Shown one piece after another: positions 40,200 through 51,365 of a stretch of DNA of 64,000 nucleotides (position 1 is the stretch's first letter; every line of letters starts with the position of its first letter). The position numbers and the translations under genes were made by a program. The notes below the pieces were generated by a model that was not told the origin of the DNA, made no database searches, and saw nothing but the letters and a program-made list of their open reading frames with translations. Source of the stretch: Prionace glauca (lineage: Eukaryota; Chordata; Chondrichthyes; Carcharhiniformes; Carcharhinidae); NCBI GenBank assembly GCA_037974335.1, contig CM075760.1, positions 23,607,538 to 23,671,537 of the forward strand, read 5' to 3'.

Positions 40200-41635
40200 G
40201 ATTTCCTTCAGCTGATTTGTATGGCTCATATATAATATTTCCTCATGGTGGCTCTACCAGTAAATTTCTCTCAGTTTATCGTTCTGAATCTGTAACTGAA
40301 GCAACATTAGATGTTATTTCAGTTTTCAGTGTGAAACGTAGGAGGCATTTTTTGTTATAATGTAATTATGGTGAATAGTTTCCCCATAGTTTCAATATCA
40401 TGTATAAATAAGAAACGTTTCTCTTTCCTCATTCTTAATTACTCTTTCTTTAAGGTCCTGTTTTCAGTTTCTGATGTATGTAACAGATGTACAAATATTG
40501 ACGGATTCCATGTGTATGTGTTCTGTTCTCAATGTGAAGTTCAATCGTTATATTCATTTTTCTAACTTTAAAAAATAATGTCGCAATAAAATATTCTCTG
40601 ATTTTTTTAAAATAAATACTGAATGAAAATTTAACCATCTCTGGTTTGGCTTAATTCCGTTTTCCAATTCTCACCAACTCCGCTCCATTTTCCCTATTAT
40701 ACGGTTTCCCCCTTTCCCAGACAGGCATGTCCTCCCAGTCATGTGTGGGATGCGGTTGAACTCAAGGGCGTTCAATGGAAGAGTCGCTCCGCCACCCAGT
40801 GGCCAATTTGTGTAAAGACACCTTCATCTCCGCCTTTTTTATGATGGAACCCAGGGACTGAATGAGTGAAGAATGAGGAGAACCTCGGCGATTTCACTCA
40901 TAAACCGATCTGTTGCTGACCGAGTTTCAGCTAATTCTAAAAAGCAAAGGCTCTGCTTCATCAGAGGCCGATGCACGGCAGTGTGTGGCAGAAGATAGTT
41001 TCCTTTACACTGCCCCTTAAATACACTATCAGAGCCGCTGCAGCATGGATTAACAGGGTGAATCTCTCTATATTTCGTCCGATGAAATACTTACAAGGCA
41101 GGCATGCCACAACTAGATAGAGAACATATACAGAGCAGAGGCGCAAACCATGAGGTGAAACCAAGAGACTGGGGTGTATTTCACATAAGCACATTCTAGA
41201 TTATAAATTTTCAAATTATGACGAGTGTTGTGGGATAATTTGAGATGACCAATACTGTCTTTAACAACAGACAAAACGCACGAGGCAGATATCTCTGTGT
41301 AAGGACGAAACATTTATTTGAAACTAAAACACAAAAAGCAGCTGCTTGAAGATGACCAAAAAGGTTATGTGGCTCTGGAACAAAGCGGCAGAACCTTTCC
41401 GATGCATCGAACATGTGCCACCAATAACAGGTCAATTATAGATTTTCGTACCGATCATTTCGGCCTCATATTAGTTTAAACATCAATTACGTTCAGTTAA
41501 CATATATCAATAATAATTCCTGACAAGTTGTTCTGCCAATCGCATTTTACAACACATCATAATGATATCTCATTCATCTACTTAAACCGGAGGCTGACTC
41601 ATCTGTAATCAGTATCTGGGGGAATCAGGAAGGTA
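40200..41635. other. Intergenic stretch right of the V palindrome
   Basis: No gene or RNA recognised. AT-rich at 40350-40620. Open frames on minus at 40961-41435 have no domain. Confidence 0.4.
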
Positions 41636-42335
41636 GAGTCATAAAGTCACAAAGGTTTACAGTATGGAAGCAGGTCTTTCGGCCCAACTTGTCCATGCCG
41701 CCCTTTTTAAACTTGTAAGCTACTCCCAATTGCCCGCATTTGGCCCACATTCCTCGATAGCCATCTTACTCTTGTACGTGTCTAAGCGCTTTTTAAAAAC
41801 AAAATCATACCCCCCTCTACTACTACCTCTGGCAGCTTGTTCCAGAAATTCACGACCCTTTGTGTGAAAAAAAGTCCATCTGGACCCATTTATATCACTC
41901 CTCTCTCCTTAAACTGATGCCCTCTGGTATTACACTCTCCTGCAGTTGGGAAAAGATATTGACTATCTAGTTGGTCTATACCTCACATTATTTTATCGAC
42001 CTCGATAACATAACCCCTCAGCCTCTTATCTCCAGAAAGAAAAAGCCCCAGTCTATCCAACCACTCCTTATAACTCAAACTATCAAGTCCCGGGAGCATC
42101 CTAATAAATCTTTTCTGCACTCTTTCTAGTTTAATAATATCCGTTGTATAATAGAGCGACCAGAACTAAACACAGTATGTCAGTGTCTTGTACAACTCCT
42201 GTATTCAGTGTTCTGACCAATGAAACTAAGCATGTCGGATGCCTTCTTCACCATCATGTCCATCTGTGACTCCGCTTTCAATGAGCTCTGACCATGTACC
42301 CCTAGATTTCGATGTTCTGTAACTTTCCTAAACGC
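41636..42335 (-). mobile_element. CR1-like LINE 3' end
   Basis: On plus it runs AAGTCACAAAGGTTTACAGT, CGGCCCAACTTGTCCATGCC, CTCTACTACTACCTCTGGCA and ACGACCCTTTGTGTGAAAAA. This is the same subfamily as the fragment at the right edge of the window (63813). RT similarity fades at about 42330. Confidence 0.75.
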
Positions 42336-42880
42336 CCTACCACCTTGCTGCTCTCGTGATTCGTGTTCGGCCCTTGCAGGTTCGCAGGCTGGTTTCGATA
42401 TGTTAAAAATTAATGTTTTTGATAAGCAATCCTGAATTACTTCCTGATCGAAAGCATCTCTGTCAGCATCAGTGGAGTGATATTTGTAGGGTTGCTTCTG
42501 AACTGGAAATGGCTCATGGGCAACAGGCTGAGAACAAACACAGATAGTGAAAGGCAGTGATAGGATGCAGACAGTTATTCGAGAAATTTAACCTGAGTAC
42601 CTGAAGCTATGAGGCATCATAAGGGCCATTCTATTACATTCAATCTTGCTACATCTTATTGCATTCAAAAGAACAGTGTTAGTATCAATCTGTGATAAAC
42701 CATTTTGTGGTAAATCTGAACAACATTAACTTACCACCGTCAATGGACTGCGGGTTCCAGCCCCACGTTGGGTGCTATTATTTTTACACTTTGCTGCTTT
42801 TCTGGGAGAACTCTAGTTCTCCATTCTTCGGTAGTGTCGCCATTACAGTAAATCCCATGGTGTTCGGTGAATGGCAGAAC
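42336..42880. other. Intergenic stretch, nothing recognised
   Basis: No gene or repeat end was identified. Confidence 0.4.
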
Positions 42881-43615
42881 CATAAAGAGTATTGATAGGC
42901 AGAGGGACCTGGGTTTACATGTACCAAGATCACTGAAAGTGACAACGCAGGTGGAGAAAGTAGTCAAGAAGACAAACAGCATGCTTGCTTTCATCAGCCA
43001 GAGCACTGATTTTAAAAATTGGCAAGTTATGTTGCAAATTTTTACTACCTCAGTTCAGCCACGCTTGGAATATAATGTTCAATTCTGATCGTCACACTAC
43101 CAGAAGGATGTGGGGGCTTTGGAGAGGGTACAGAAAAGATTAACCAGGATGTTGCCTGGTATGGAAGGCGTTATCTGTGAGACGTTGGAGAAATTTGGTT
43201 TGTTCTCATCGGACAGACGGAGATTGAGGGGCGACCTGATAGCAGTCTACACAATTATGAAGGGCAAGAACAGAGTGGATAGTCAGAAGCTTTTTTCCCA
43301 GGGTGGAAAAGCCAATTACTGGGGGACATAGGTTTAAAGTGCGAGGCCAAGGTTTAAAGGAGATGTATAAGGCCTTTTTTTGCTCAGAGGGTGGGGGGTG
43401 CCTGGAACTTTCCGTCACGGGAGGCAGTGGACGCAGATACGATAGTGGCTTTTAAGGGGCATCTTGACAACTACGTGAATAAGATGGGAATGAAGGGATA
43501 TGGTCTCCGGAAGGATAGAGGGTTTTACTTCAGTCGGGCAAAGTGTTTGGTGCAGGCTTGGAGGGCCGAAGGATAAGTTTCTGCGCTGTATTTTTCTTTG
43601 TTCTTTGTTAATCTC
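42880..43615 (+). mobile_element. CR1-like LINE 3' part
   Basis: Plus frames give IDRQRDLGLHVPRSLKVTTQ, VQPRLEYNVQF, LERVQKRLTRMLPGMEGVIC and LFSSDRRRLRGDLIAVYTIM, then a 3' end closing TTTTCTTTGTTCTTTGTT. Several frame breaks. Confidence 0.82.
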
Positions 43616-43950
43616 TCAGTTCCTGGTTTCTGAGTGAAAACTGCTTCCACCTCACTGGAGGTCGCAGCGTTTCGATGTTAATAGAGTTAAAGGTTTTCTT
43701 GTCATTGAGCCCGAGATTTGGACTCAGATCTTGAATGTGTTTGGGTCAGTGGAAACAATAAGTCTATCCCATTAACAGCCAGGTTTTACCTTGGATCACC
43801 ATCTCAATCCTTCGTACTTTGTCGCCGAGCACTGTTTTTTTTTGTTTCTGACATGTGACATTTCCAATTCAGAAGTAAATGAGTAAATCTCCTTCACACT
43901 AATTCCGAAAGACTTGGTGCTGACCAGGAAGTGACACAGAAACAAAAATT
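43616..43950. other. Intergenic stretch, nothing recognised
   Basis: No gene was identified between the LINE end and the tRNA-Glu relic. Confidence 0.4.
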
Positions 43951-43953
43951 CCG

Positions 43954-44019
43954 TCCCTGACTGGAATCAAACCCAGGGCAGTGAATCCGCTGAATCCTAA
44001 CCAATAGACCCACCAGGGC
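43954..44019 (-). pseudogene. tRNA-Glu (TTC) pseudogene
   Basis: Minus: GCCCTGGTGGGTCTATTGGT, TAGGATTCAGC, loop with anticodon TTC (GATTCAC), and B box GGTTTGATTCC. It is only 66 nt: the variable region is deleted, a G is inserted before the D arm, and the anticodon stem does not pair fully. Confidence 0.7.
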
Positions 44020-44029
44020 AGTCGATGTC

Positions 44030-44860
44030 AGCTAATTAAAATTCTAATTTATATACAATTCCTCTGCCTTTGATTTTTATTTCAGACTTTTTATTCACCA
44101 AAAGCAAGTTTCTCCTTTAAAATGTCATCTTTAGAGCGAACACAAGTGACTGCTTCAGCCAATGACAACAGTGATTCCTGTTCACTGGAACATAAAATGG
44201 ACAGTGAGGTGAAATAGTCCCGCAAGCTGCTCATGTGGCACTTCCAGTTTCCAAAACCCACCAAACTCATCACTGTGGCTTCTGTGAAACTTACAAGGTA
44301 ACACGCAACAGGTATTCATCACGGACAGCGACTGGCACAAGTCAGTGAGCACTTAATATCTGCTTATTAAACGGGACAATCAAGCTTTCCACACAGGTGA
44401 ATATGTCTGAGGTGTATCAACCTGGAATATCTTTTCCAATAAGCTCTCAGTTCAAGACAGCATATATATATTGTTCTGACTTTGCCAGCAGGGCAATGGA
44501 ATTTATTGGATAGATCGTCCAAAGGCCAGCATAGGCATACTGAGCTCAATGGTTTCCATCTGTGCTGTATCATTCTGCAAAACAGTGAATATTCAGAATC
44601 AGGAAGAGACAGGACGCGAGAGAAAGTAGTGACTGTGCGACTGAAATCAGCCAGAGTCAGCACCATCAGGGAAGGGGAGAGAGAGGAGACAGTAAAAAGC
44701 TTCCAAATAATTGTGTAGTCCCACAGGAAAACTTTAAGAAATTTAAATATCAGATCATCAATTCGCAATAATTTGCGTCTTTTTTTAATTAATTTATCTC
44801 AATAGCTAACGATGTTATTTTATATTCACTGTTTAAGGTTACAATGGCACTGTTGTTAAC
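44030..44860. other. Intergenic stretch before the ZNF-C promoter
   Basis: No gene recognised; no clear repeat ends. Confidence 0.4.
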
Positions 44861-44869
44861 CATCATTCC

Positions 44870-45235
44870 TTGCGGATGGGAACGTGCCCTATTCACTCCA
44901 CAGGAGGCCAGTGCGCAGGCGCAGTGCTGTATCGGGGCATGCGCAGTGTCACTTTGCTCGGAGCCCTGCGAGTGCGGGAGATGCTTCTTTCAGCGGGTGA
45001 GAGTTGGTGGGGCGGAGGGAGGAATGGAGCCGGGAGCCGGGGTGGGGAGAGAACGGAGGCTTCATGAACACCCGCTGTAGGCCGCAAGGCCTGAATAAGA
45101 GCCTGCGGGTCCCGGGTTTGCAGTTCCGGGGATTTTATCCGGGATCCGGCCCAGTGCCGCGGCCGCCATCTTTGTTCAGCGGGGAGCAGAGCGCATGCGC
45201 GAACAGCCAGTGGGCGGAGCTTTAGGATTTGGGTG
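44870..45235 (+). promoter_or_regulatory. CpG-rich promoter of ZNF-C
   Basis: GC- and CpG-rich block with NRF1-type sites GTGCGCAGGCGCAG near 44921 and GCATGCGCAG at 44938-44947, a perfect GCGCATGCGC palindrome at 45191-45200, a YY1-type GCCGCCATCTTTG at 45162-45174, and a minus CCGCCCAC-type GC box near 45212. TATA-less, in keeping with the other zinc-finger promoters in the window. ZNF-C coding begins 2.2 kb downstream. Confidence 0.65.
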
Positions 45236-45239
45236 AGAG

Positions 45240-45825
45240 AATGTTTGAGTCATTGACTGACAGGGCGGGTTAATGGATGCTCCCTTTCCCCAGGGGGAAG
45301 GTGCTGCAGGGGGAATGTTTGAGTCATTGACTGACAGGGCGGGTTAATGGATGCTCCCTTTCCCCAGGGGGAAGGTGCTGCAAGGGGAATGTTTGAGTCA
45401 TTGACTGACAGGGCGGGTTAATGGATGCTCCCTTTCCCCAGGGGGAAGGTGCTGCAGGGGGAATGTTTGAGTCATTGACTGACAAGGCGGGAAAATGGAT
45501 GCTGCCTTTCCCGGGGGAAGGTGCTGCAGGGGGAATGTTTCAGTCATTGACTGACAGGGTGGGTTAATGGATGCTGCCTTTCCCGGGGGAAGGTGCTGCA
45601 GGGGGAATGTTTGAGTAATTGACTGACAGGGTGGGTTAATGGATGCTCCCTTTCCCCAGGGGGAAGGTGCTGCAGGGGGAATGTTTGAGTCATTGACTGA
45701 CAGGGCGGGTTAATGGATGCTCCCTTTCCCTAGGAGGAAGGTGCTGCAGGGGGAATGTTTGAGTCATTGACTGTCAGGGCGGGTTAATGGATGCTCCCTT
45801 TCCCGGGGGAAGGTGCTGCAGGGGG
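45240..45825. repeat. 72-74-bp minisatellite, eight copies, with AP-1 and GC-box motifs
   Basis: Units start with AATGTTT at 45240, 45314, 45388, 45462, 45534, 45606, 45680 and 45754; lengths are 74,74,74,72,72,74,74,72. TGAGTCA (AP-1) is present in six of eight units (not 5 or 6), and GGGCGGG in five (1,2,3,7,8). Confidence 0.95.
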
Positions 45826-45854
45826 AATGTGTGGCCATTCGAGTAACAGAAGAA

Positions 45855-46440
45855 AAACATTATCAGAATTAGGAGCAAGAAGAGGCCATTCAGTTCATCA
45901 AGGTTGCTCTGCGAATCAATAAACTCATGGCTCATCTGATTAAGAAAATGCTGGAAAATCTCTGGTGTGACAACATCTGTGGAGAGACTAGAGCTAAAGT
46001 TTCAAGTCTGGATGATCCTTTGTCAGAGCTCATCTGGTCATTATCATAAGTCAATTTTCCTCCAGCCTTCCTAACCCTTAACTCCCTTGTTGGTGAAATG
46101 GTGAGAACACAGCCTTAAATACATGCAATGACCGGTCTCCACTGCCCACTGGGGCAGAGAATTCCATGGGCTACTGGCCATCTGAGAGATGCAATTGCTC
46201 CTCGTTTCTGTCCCTTTTTTTAAAACTGTCCCAGCAATTTTTGATTCCCTGTTGAAGGGAAACATCCTTTCAGCACTTACCCTGTCAAGCACCCTCAGAA
46301 TCATATATGCTCAGGTAGATCTCCTCTCATTTATCTAAAATCCAATGAGTACAGACACATCGTGTCAACCTTTCCTTCATAAAGAAATTCCTTTATGCCA
46401 GGAATTATTTTAGAGGATCTTGTCTGAACTGCAACCAATG
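45855..46440 (-). mobile_element. Old CR1-like LINE 3' fragment
   Basis: Minus 46071-46304 reads VLDRVSAERMFPFNRESKIA and SQMASSPWNSLPQWAVETGH. On plus the tail is ATTAGGAGCAAGAAGAGGCC. A short different repeat piece (AATGCTGGAAAATCTCTGG...) interrupts at about 45945-46030. Confidence 0.65.
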
Positions 46441-46494
46441 TCAGCATTTCAATCTAAAATAATCCTACGCTTGGAAACAGGAGGAAAGGATGTT

Positions 46495-46800
46495 ATGAAT
46501 TTATATTCTAGACTAACTAATGGATTTTGGAAACTCCTTTTTACGGTTAGAAGGGGAGGATTTATACACAGCAATCTCAAACCAACAAAAATGTTTATCT
46601 CTTAATCTCTAACCACCGTTGACACATAACTCTTGTAATCTCCTTTCACAGGGAATTAGAAGATTTGAAGACTCCAGTTGTTCTCTGACTCCAGTGCTTC
46701 TGACATCTTTCCAGCTGCAGGGTCCAGCAGGAGGTTTTAAATTTGAAAACAGTCAAATTGTTCCAGAGGTGAGTATTATTGTGCATTCATCTCTCGTTTA
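46495..46800 (+). other. Duplicated 5' exon segments of the zinc-finger family
   Basis: 46521-46590 matches the family acceptor block, but the AG is lost (TTTTTACGG). 46625-46700 holds a second, intact acceptor-like TCTCCTTTCACAG followed by GGAATTAGAAGATTTGAAG. These may be alternative leader exons or decayed copies ahead of ZNF-C. Confidence 0.45.
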
Positions 46801-46844
46801 GAGTTTGTTCCGTTGTCTTAAAGAGGTTTCATGGCTGTGGGATT

Positions 46845-46960
46845 GGTGTGATTCACCAGTGAGTTCACACTGGGGAGATGCTGTTCATCTGCATTGTGTG
46901 TGGGAAGGAATTCAGTCGGTCATCCAGCTGCTGAGACACCAGTGAGTTCACAAGTGGTTA
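46845..46960 (+). pseudogene. Single relic zinc finger
   Basis: Reads VHTGEMLFICIVCGKEFSRS and then breaks into stops; ends like a family 3' terminus. Confidence 0.6.
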
Positions 46961-47034
46961 CAGGGGTTGGATTCTTCTGTTTTGCTGCTGTGAAATCACA
47001 TTCAGGAATGAACCATGTTCATTCATCGAATCAT

Positions 47035-47090
47035 TGATGCAGACTTGATGGGTTGAATAGTCTGCACTGTAGGGGTTCCACAGATTCTTA
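47035..47090 (+). mobile_element. SINE tail fragment
   Basis: GCAGACTTGATGGGTTGAAT and CACTGTAGGGGTTC match the end of the tRNA-headed SINE in sense orientation. A second such piece is at 50775-50825. Confidence 0.55.
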
Positions 47091-47321
47091 AAATTCTGTC
47101 CGAATTGAACATAATTTCACTATTTCTGATTTCCATACATCTGGAGATAAATTCCACTCCTTTGTGAGCATTTTGATTGATTTGCTGGCTCGCAAAGATG
47201 TTTCAAATTCATTATTCACTCTAAGTCAGTGAGGAAAGAGTGTTCCACGGCAACTAGAATTGTCTGTTCTCAGTTTCTGAGCTGTATTGACAGTGGTGAC
47301 ATTTGTAAACTCCTTTTACAG

Positions 47322-47470
47322 GGTATTAAAAGGGGAGGATTTGCCACGAGAAATCTCAAACGAAATTTCACATCAAGCTCTGACAGAGTCATTCGTTACG
47401 ACAGGGAAAATCATCACCCATTTTACCATTAGTGTGACAGGAAAAGCACTGAGACTCAGACACCCACACC
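47322..47470 (+). other. 5' untranslated part of the ZNF-C final exon
   Basis: The acceptor CTCCTTTTACAG ends at 47321. The leader contains the family block GGTATTAAAAGGGGAGGATT and GAAATCTCAAAC, and then GACAGAGTC. Confidence 0.65.
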
Positions 47471-48403
47471 ATGGGAAAACCGTGGAAATGTGGGGATTGT
47501 GGAAAGGGATTCAGATCCCCATCTGAGCTGGAAACACATCGACGCAGTCACTCTGGGGAGAGGCCATTCACCTGTTATCAGTGTGGGAAGAGATTTACTA
47601 ATTCATCCGATCTGCTTACACACCAGCGAGTTCACACTGGGGAGAAGCCATTCAACTGCTCTGATTGTGGGAAGAAATTTAGTATTTCATCCAATCTAAT
47701 GAGACACCGTCGAGTTCACTCTGGGGAGAGACCATTCATCTGCTCAGTGTGTGGGAAAAGATGCAGAGATTCATCCACCCTGCTGGCACACCAGCAAGTT
47801 CACACTGAGGAGAGGCTGTTCACTTGTTCTGACTGTGGGAAGGGATTCACGCGGTTATCCAGTCTGCAGAGACATCACCGCATTCACACTGGGGAGAGAC
47901 CATTCACCTGCTCAGAGTGTGGGAAAGGATTCAGAGATTCATCTGATCTGCTGGCACATCAGCGAGTTCACACTGGGGAGAGGCCATTCATCTGCTCTGC
48001 GTGTGGGAAAGGATTCGGAGATTCCTCCACCCTGCTGACACACCAGCGAGTTCACACGGGGGAGAGGCCATTCTCCTGCTCCAATTGTGAGAAGGGATTC
48101 TCTCAGTTAGCCAACCTGCTGAGACACCAGCAAATTCACAGCGGGGAGAGGGAAAGGCCTTTTACCTGCTCAGAGTGTGAGAAGGGATTCAGTGATTTAT
48201 CTACCCTGCTGACACACCAGCGAGTTCACACCGGGGAGAAACCATTTACCTGCTCCGTGTGTGGAAAGAGATTCAATCGGTCATCCAACCTGCTGACACA
48301 CCAGCGAGTTCACACTGGGGAGAGACCATTTACCTGCTCTGACTGTGGGAAGGGATTCATTCAGTCATCCCATCTGCTGAGACACCAGCAGGTTCACAAG
48401 TGA
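47471..48403 (+). CDS. C2H2 zinc-finger protein with 11 fingers, ZNF-C
   Basis: 310 aa. The ATG has a near-ideal context (CACACCATGG) and gives [20 protein letters not shown]. Eleven C2H2 fingers follow, ending [10 protein letters not shown] and stop. The linker between fingers 8 and 9 is SGERERPF, two residues longer than the standard TGERPF, which may loosen the array at that point. Finger 4 has [12 protein letters not shown], a Cys at the usual Phe position. All zinc ligands are present. Likely a nuclear DNA-binding regulator; no effector domain, target unknown. CpG promoter and AP-1 minisatellite lie upstream. Confidence 0.92.
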   Translation: MGKPWKCGDCGKGFRSPSELETHRRSHSGERPFTCYQCGKRFTNSSDLLTHQRVHTGEKPFNCSDCGKKFSISSNLMRHRRVHSGERPFICSVCGKRCRDSSTLLAHQQVHTEERLFTCSDCGKGFTRLSSLQRHHRIHTGERPFTCSECGKGFRDSSDLLAHQRVHTGERPFICSACGKGFGDSSTLLTHQRVHTGERPFSCSNCEKGFSQLANLLRHQQIHSGERERPFTCSECEKGFSDLSTLLTHQRVHTGEKPFTCSVCGKRFNRSSNLLTHQRVHTGERPFTCSDCGKGFIQSSHLLRHQQVHK

Positions 48404-48589
48404 TGACCGTGGTTAGATTTGGCTGTTAATCATATCCAGGACTGAAGCATTTTCATCCTGACAGTTGGTGAAGTGGGAGGGCAGTGGATATCTTGCTGTT
48501 GGACTGGCTGGTCTCTCAATTTTAATTCCAGTGGCTGATTCCGTTTGAGCGAGGGCACATTTCCACAGAAATAATCCACAAAAGCAGTT

Positions 48590-48800
48590 GTCAGATGAGA
48601 CTGAGATAAGGAAAAAAATTATTAACTCAAAGAGTAGTGAACTTATGGAATTCTCTACCATCGAAGGAAGAGGTAGGTTTTTTTAGATTTTAATGGCTTC
48701 AACTGGTATGGGGAGAACATGGCATTGAGATAGAGGATCAGCCTTGATCGTATTGAATGGCGGAGCAGACTCCAATGGCCTGCTCCTAGTTTCTATATTG
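48590..48800 (+). mobile_element. Old CR1-like LINE 3' tail
   Basis: ACTCAAAGAGTAGTGAACTT, ATTGAATGGCGGAGCAGACT and GGCCTGCTCCTAGTTTC match the element's C-terminus and tail in sense. Confidence 0.65.
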
Positions 48801-48884
48801 TAGATTAATTTTATTCTGGATGGTAAATAGTTCTTTTCCTACCACTGCAGGTCCCTTGTCCTTTATCCCTCCTCGTTCAGAGGT

Positions 48885-49335
48885 TAGCTGCACTCTGAAC
48901 AGTCTTTCTTCACTGATTTCTCAGCTGCTCTCATTGTCTGTCCCATCGAGAGGCCAGTCCACATTCTGATATTATCGACCTGTGCCATCTTGGGCCTTCC
49001 TCGTACACGTTTTCCAGGTGTTTTGTCTCACATTGGTCAATAAAAATGCCTTTCACCAGGATGCTGTGTCACAAGTCTTTGTATTAGCTAAAGTTTTGGC
49101 AATACTTTGTCTCTGAAAGAAACCCTGGAACAGCCCTGAACATCACTGGTCTTTGAATGTGGAAGGAGCAATGTTACATCTATTCTGTCCCTGGGAAGAG
49201 ATTTCAGATATAATTGTGACTAGAAAAGCACCGAGACACACACACACCCTAGTGAGAGTGTTCCAGTGAACTGAGTGTGGAAAGAGTTTTAACCAGTTAC
49301 ACAGTCTGAAAATACATCACATTGTAGGGTAAGTA
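48885..49335 (+). pseudogene. Zinc-finger family leader/finger relic
   Basis: GAATGTGGAAGGAGCAATGT, AGAAAAGCACCGAGACACAC and GTGTGGAAAGAGTTTTAACC, then CAGTTACACAGTCTGAAAA mirror the segment upstream of ZNF-B and ZNF-E. No fingers follow: a headless relic of another copy. Confidence 0.55.
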
Positions 49336-49599
49336 AATGGGAATGTGGGAATGATAAAATATAATTTAGGGAAAAAGGGGAAAAATGTCCTCATTGTTGG
49401 GAAGAATAGAAAATCAGCATTTTATTTAAATAGAGAGGCTGCAGAATTCCACAGTGGTCCCCCTGATGAGGGATATACTGAGCATGATCACTGTGACTGT
49501 GTCCTGTCAATGGACAGCTGCATTGTAAGGCCAGGATCATCTCTGAAGGAGCTGCCAGTTCATCCCTTTTCCTCAGAGCCTTCAGAGTTTTAGAATGAT

Positions 49600-50450
49600 T
49601 ATAGCAAATAAAAAGGTCATTCAGCCCATCTGTTCACACCCACACCAGCTTTCTGAGAGAGTGACACAGCCAGTCCCATTCCCCAGCCTCTCCCTCGGTC
49701 ACTCCCCAACCGCTCCCTCAGTCACTCCCCGACCTCTCCCTCAATCACTGCATGGCCTTTCTCTCATAACCCTGAACATTTTTTCTCTTCAGATAATTAT
49801 CCAGTTGTGTTTTGAATTCTTGTTTGAAGCTTCCTCCACCTCACACTGGGTCAGTGCATACCAGGTTCTAACCAGTCACTCTGTAAATGGGATTTCCTCA
49901 GGTCACCATTGCTTATTTCACAAATTGCCTTTATTCTGTGTCCTTTGCTTCTTGACCCTTTTGCCAATCAGAATAGTTTCTTCTTATCTACTCTGTCCAA
50001 CTCCCTCTTGATTTTGAATATTTCTATCGAATCTCCTCTTCTGTATAGAGATCAGCCCCAGCTTTGCCAGTCTACCCTCATAACTGAAGTTTCTCATCCC
50101 TGGAACCAATCCCATTAATTTTTTCTGCATCTTCTACAATGTCTTCATCTCCTTCCTATAGCGATCTATCCAGAGTTGGCCACAATGCTCTAGTTGAGGC
50201 CGAATCAATGTTTTATTCTGGTTCATCACAACTTCCTTGTTATTTGGGTATTTGGACATCAGCCTTTCTCCTGTCAATATACAGCTGCCTTATGGGTTGT
50301 GGTGACACATTTGAAAGAGTCACCCATCATCGCCACTCCCCTCTCCCCAGAGCCCTGCTAACTTTATCTTCAACTGGAGATCCAATTCACTTTGGCAAGA
50401 TGTATCTGAATCTGCTTCCATCCTCTTTCAGGCAGAACATTCCAGAACAG
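49600..50450 (-). mobile_element. Old CR1/L2-like LINE 3' part
   Basis: On plus: AAAGGTCATTCAGCCCATCT, CTTCCTCCACCTCACACTGG, TCGAATCTCCTCTTCTGTAT, CAGCCCCAGCTTTGCCAGTC and GGCCACAATGCTCTAGTTGA. The order matches antisense CR1-like 3' UTR and C-terminus. No usable frame. Confidence 0.6.
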
Positions 50451-50684
50451 AATTACTTGAGAAATGAATGCCCATAGTGGATTTTTCCCAGTTATTTGAT
50501 GCGACATATTTAATTGTTGATCATCTGTTAAAGACATTTCCAGAGCAGATTTAAGGGAAATGTTCATATCTTAGAGATGAACCACACAAAATGTTGTTTG
50601 TTTGATATGAAGCTGATTTATTTGATGTATTAAAATATTAACTCCTGTAATGTGGCTGGAGTTTATCAGCAATAAAAAAAAGTC

Positions 50685-50825
50685 AGAATGAATATGATTC
50701 AATCCTAAATATGATCAACAGCAGCAACAAAAGCAGAATCCAACTTCTCTAGAGACTCTGTCTGAGAGTCAGTGCAGACTTGATGGGCTGAATGCCTCCT
50801 CCTGCACTGTAGGGGTTCTATGAAA
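50685..50825 (-). other. Relic 3' end of a zinc-finger gene and SINE tail
   Basis: 50685-50745 complements TTGGATTCTGCTTTTGTTGC and TGCTGTTGATCATATTTAGG, the 3' flank of ZNF-E (GGATTCTGCTGTTATTGCTG). 50775-50825 is a SINE tail on plus. Confidence 0.5.
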
Positions 50826-50999
50826 AGTAAACTCAAGACTAAAATAAATAAAGATTTTTCAGCCAGTCACTAATCAGCCTTTTCCATTTTCCTGAAGTCA
50901 CCTTATAATTATTTATCTCCTAGATTAGATCAATTAAACATTGATTGCACTCTGATAAATGATCAGTTTGATACAAATTAATGAATCATGTCTTACTTT

Positions 51000-51200
51000 A
51001 TAGTTAGATGATGCAGTGACCAGAACTATGCTCAGTACTCTAGCTATGTTCTAACTCATCTTTTATCAAATCCTAACATAATCTCCCTGCTCTTTTATTC
51101 CAGGCCTCAGACAGGGAAGTGTCCCAAATGCCTTCTTGATCATCTGATCTCATATGCAGCCATTTTCAGGAATCAGTGGATATGCATTCCAAAATTCCTC
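51000..51200 (-). mobile_element. CR1-like LINE fragment
   Basis: GTGACCAGAACTATGCTCAG and CAAATGCCTTCTTGATCATC are antisense to the (E/D)YC..F..H and A(M/F)LAFI regions. Heavily decayed. Confidence 0.5.
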
Positions 51201-51239
51201 TATACAACTCTCAACATTATCCCATGTATTTATTATTCA

Positions 51240-51252
51240 TTCGTGCTTGCGT

Positions 51253-51283
<31 letters not shown>

Positions 51284-51365
51284 ACACCCCCAAGATGTGC
51301 TCTTAGGCTGATTGGTGTACCAAATTGACACTATTCTCCCCTGAATCTGGCTAAGTTAGGGGTTA
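51240..51365 (+). mobile_element. SINE/tail-B type fragment
   Basis: GTGGGTTTCCTCCGGGCACT and TTGACACTATTCTCCCCTGA are the complement of the block at 9620-9740. Confidence 0.6.

Larger units (their letters stand above)
34395..40200. repeat. Right arm of the ~18-kb TCR-V palindrome
   Basis: Reverse-complement partner of 22.0-28.08 kb. From inside out it carries V6, V7, V8 and V9, plus conserved non-coding blocks. It has acquired at least two insertions absent from the left arm (37881-38689 and 39005-39064). The non-coding parts at 34600-35440 and 35450-36000 hold no other gene; 35598-35690 is a short SINE-like piece (TTAACACTGCAATGAAGTTT). Confidence 0.85.

Noticed and set aside
22000-40200. 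Non-TCR identity of the V segments (for example immunoglobulin or NITR-like)
   Set aside because: WYRQ motifs, CAV/CAL ends and 23-type RSSs favour TCR alpha/delta V, though immunoglobulin heavy V also uses 23-type RSSs; kept as TCR with alpha versus delta open.
44367-44768. Minus ORF of 133 aa as a gene
   Set aside because: No domain, no family resemblance, no splice or promoter context; composition like surrounding non-coding DNA.
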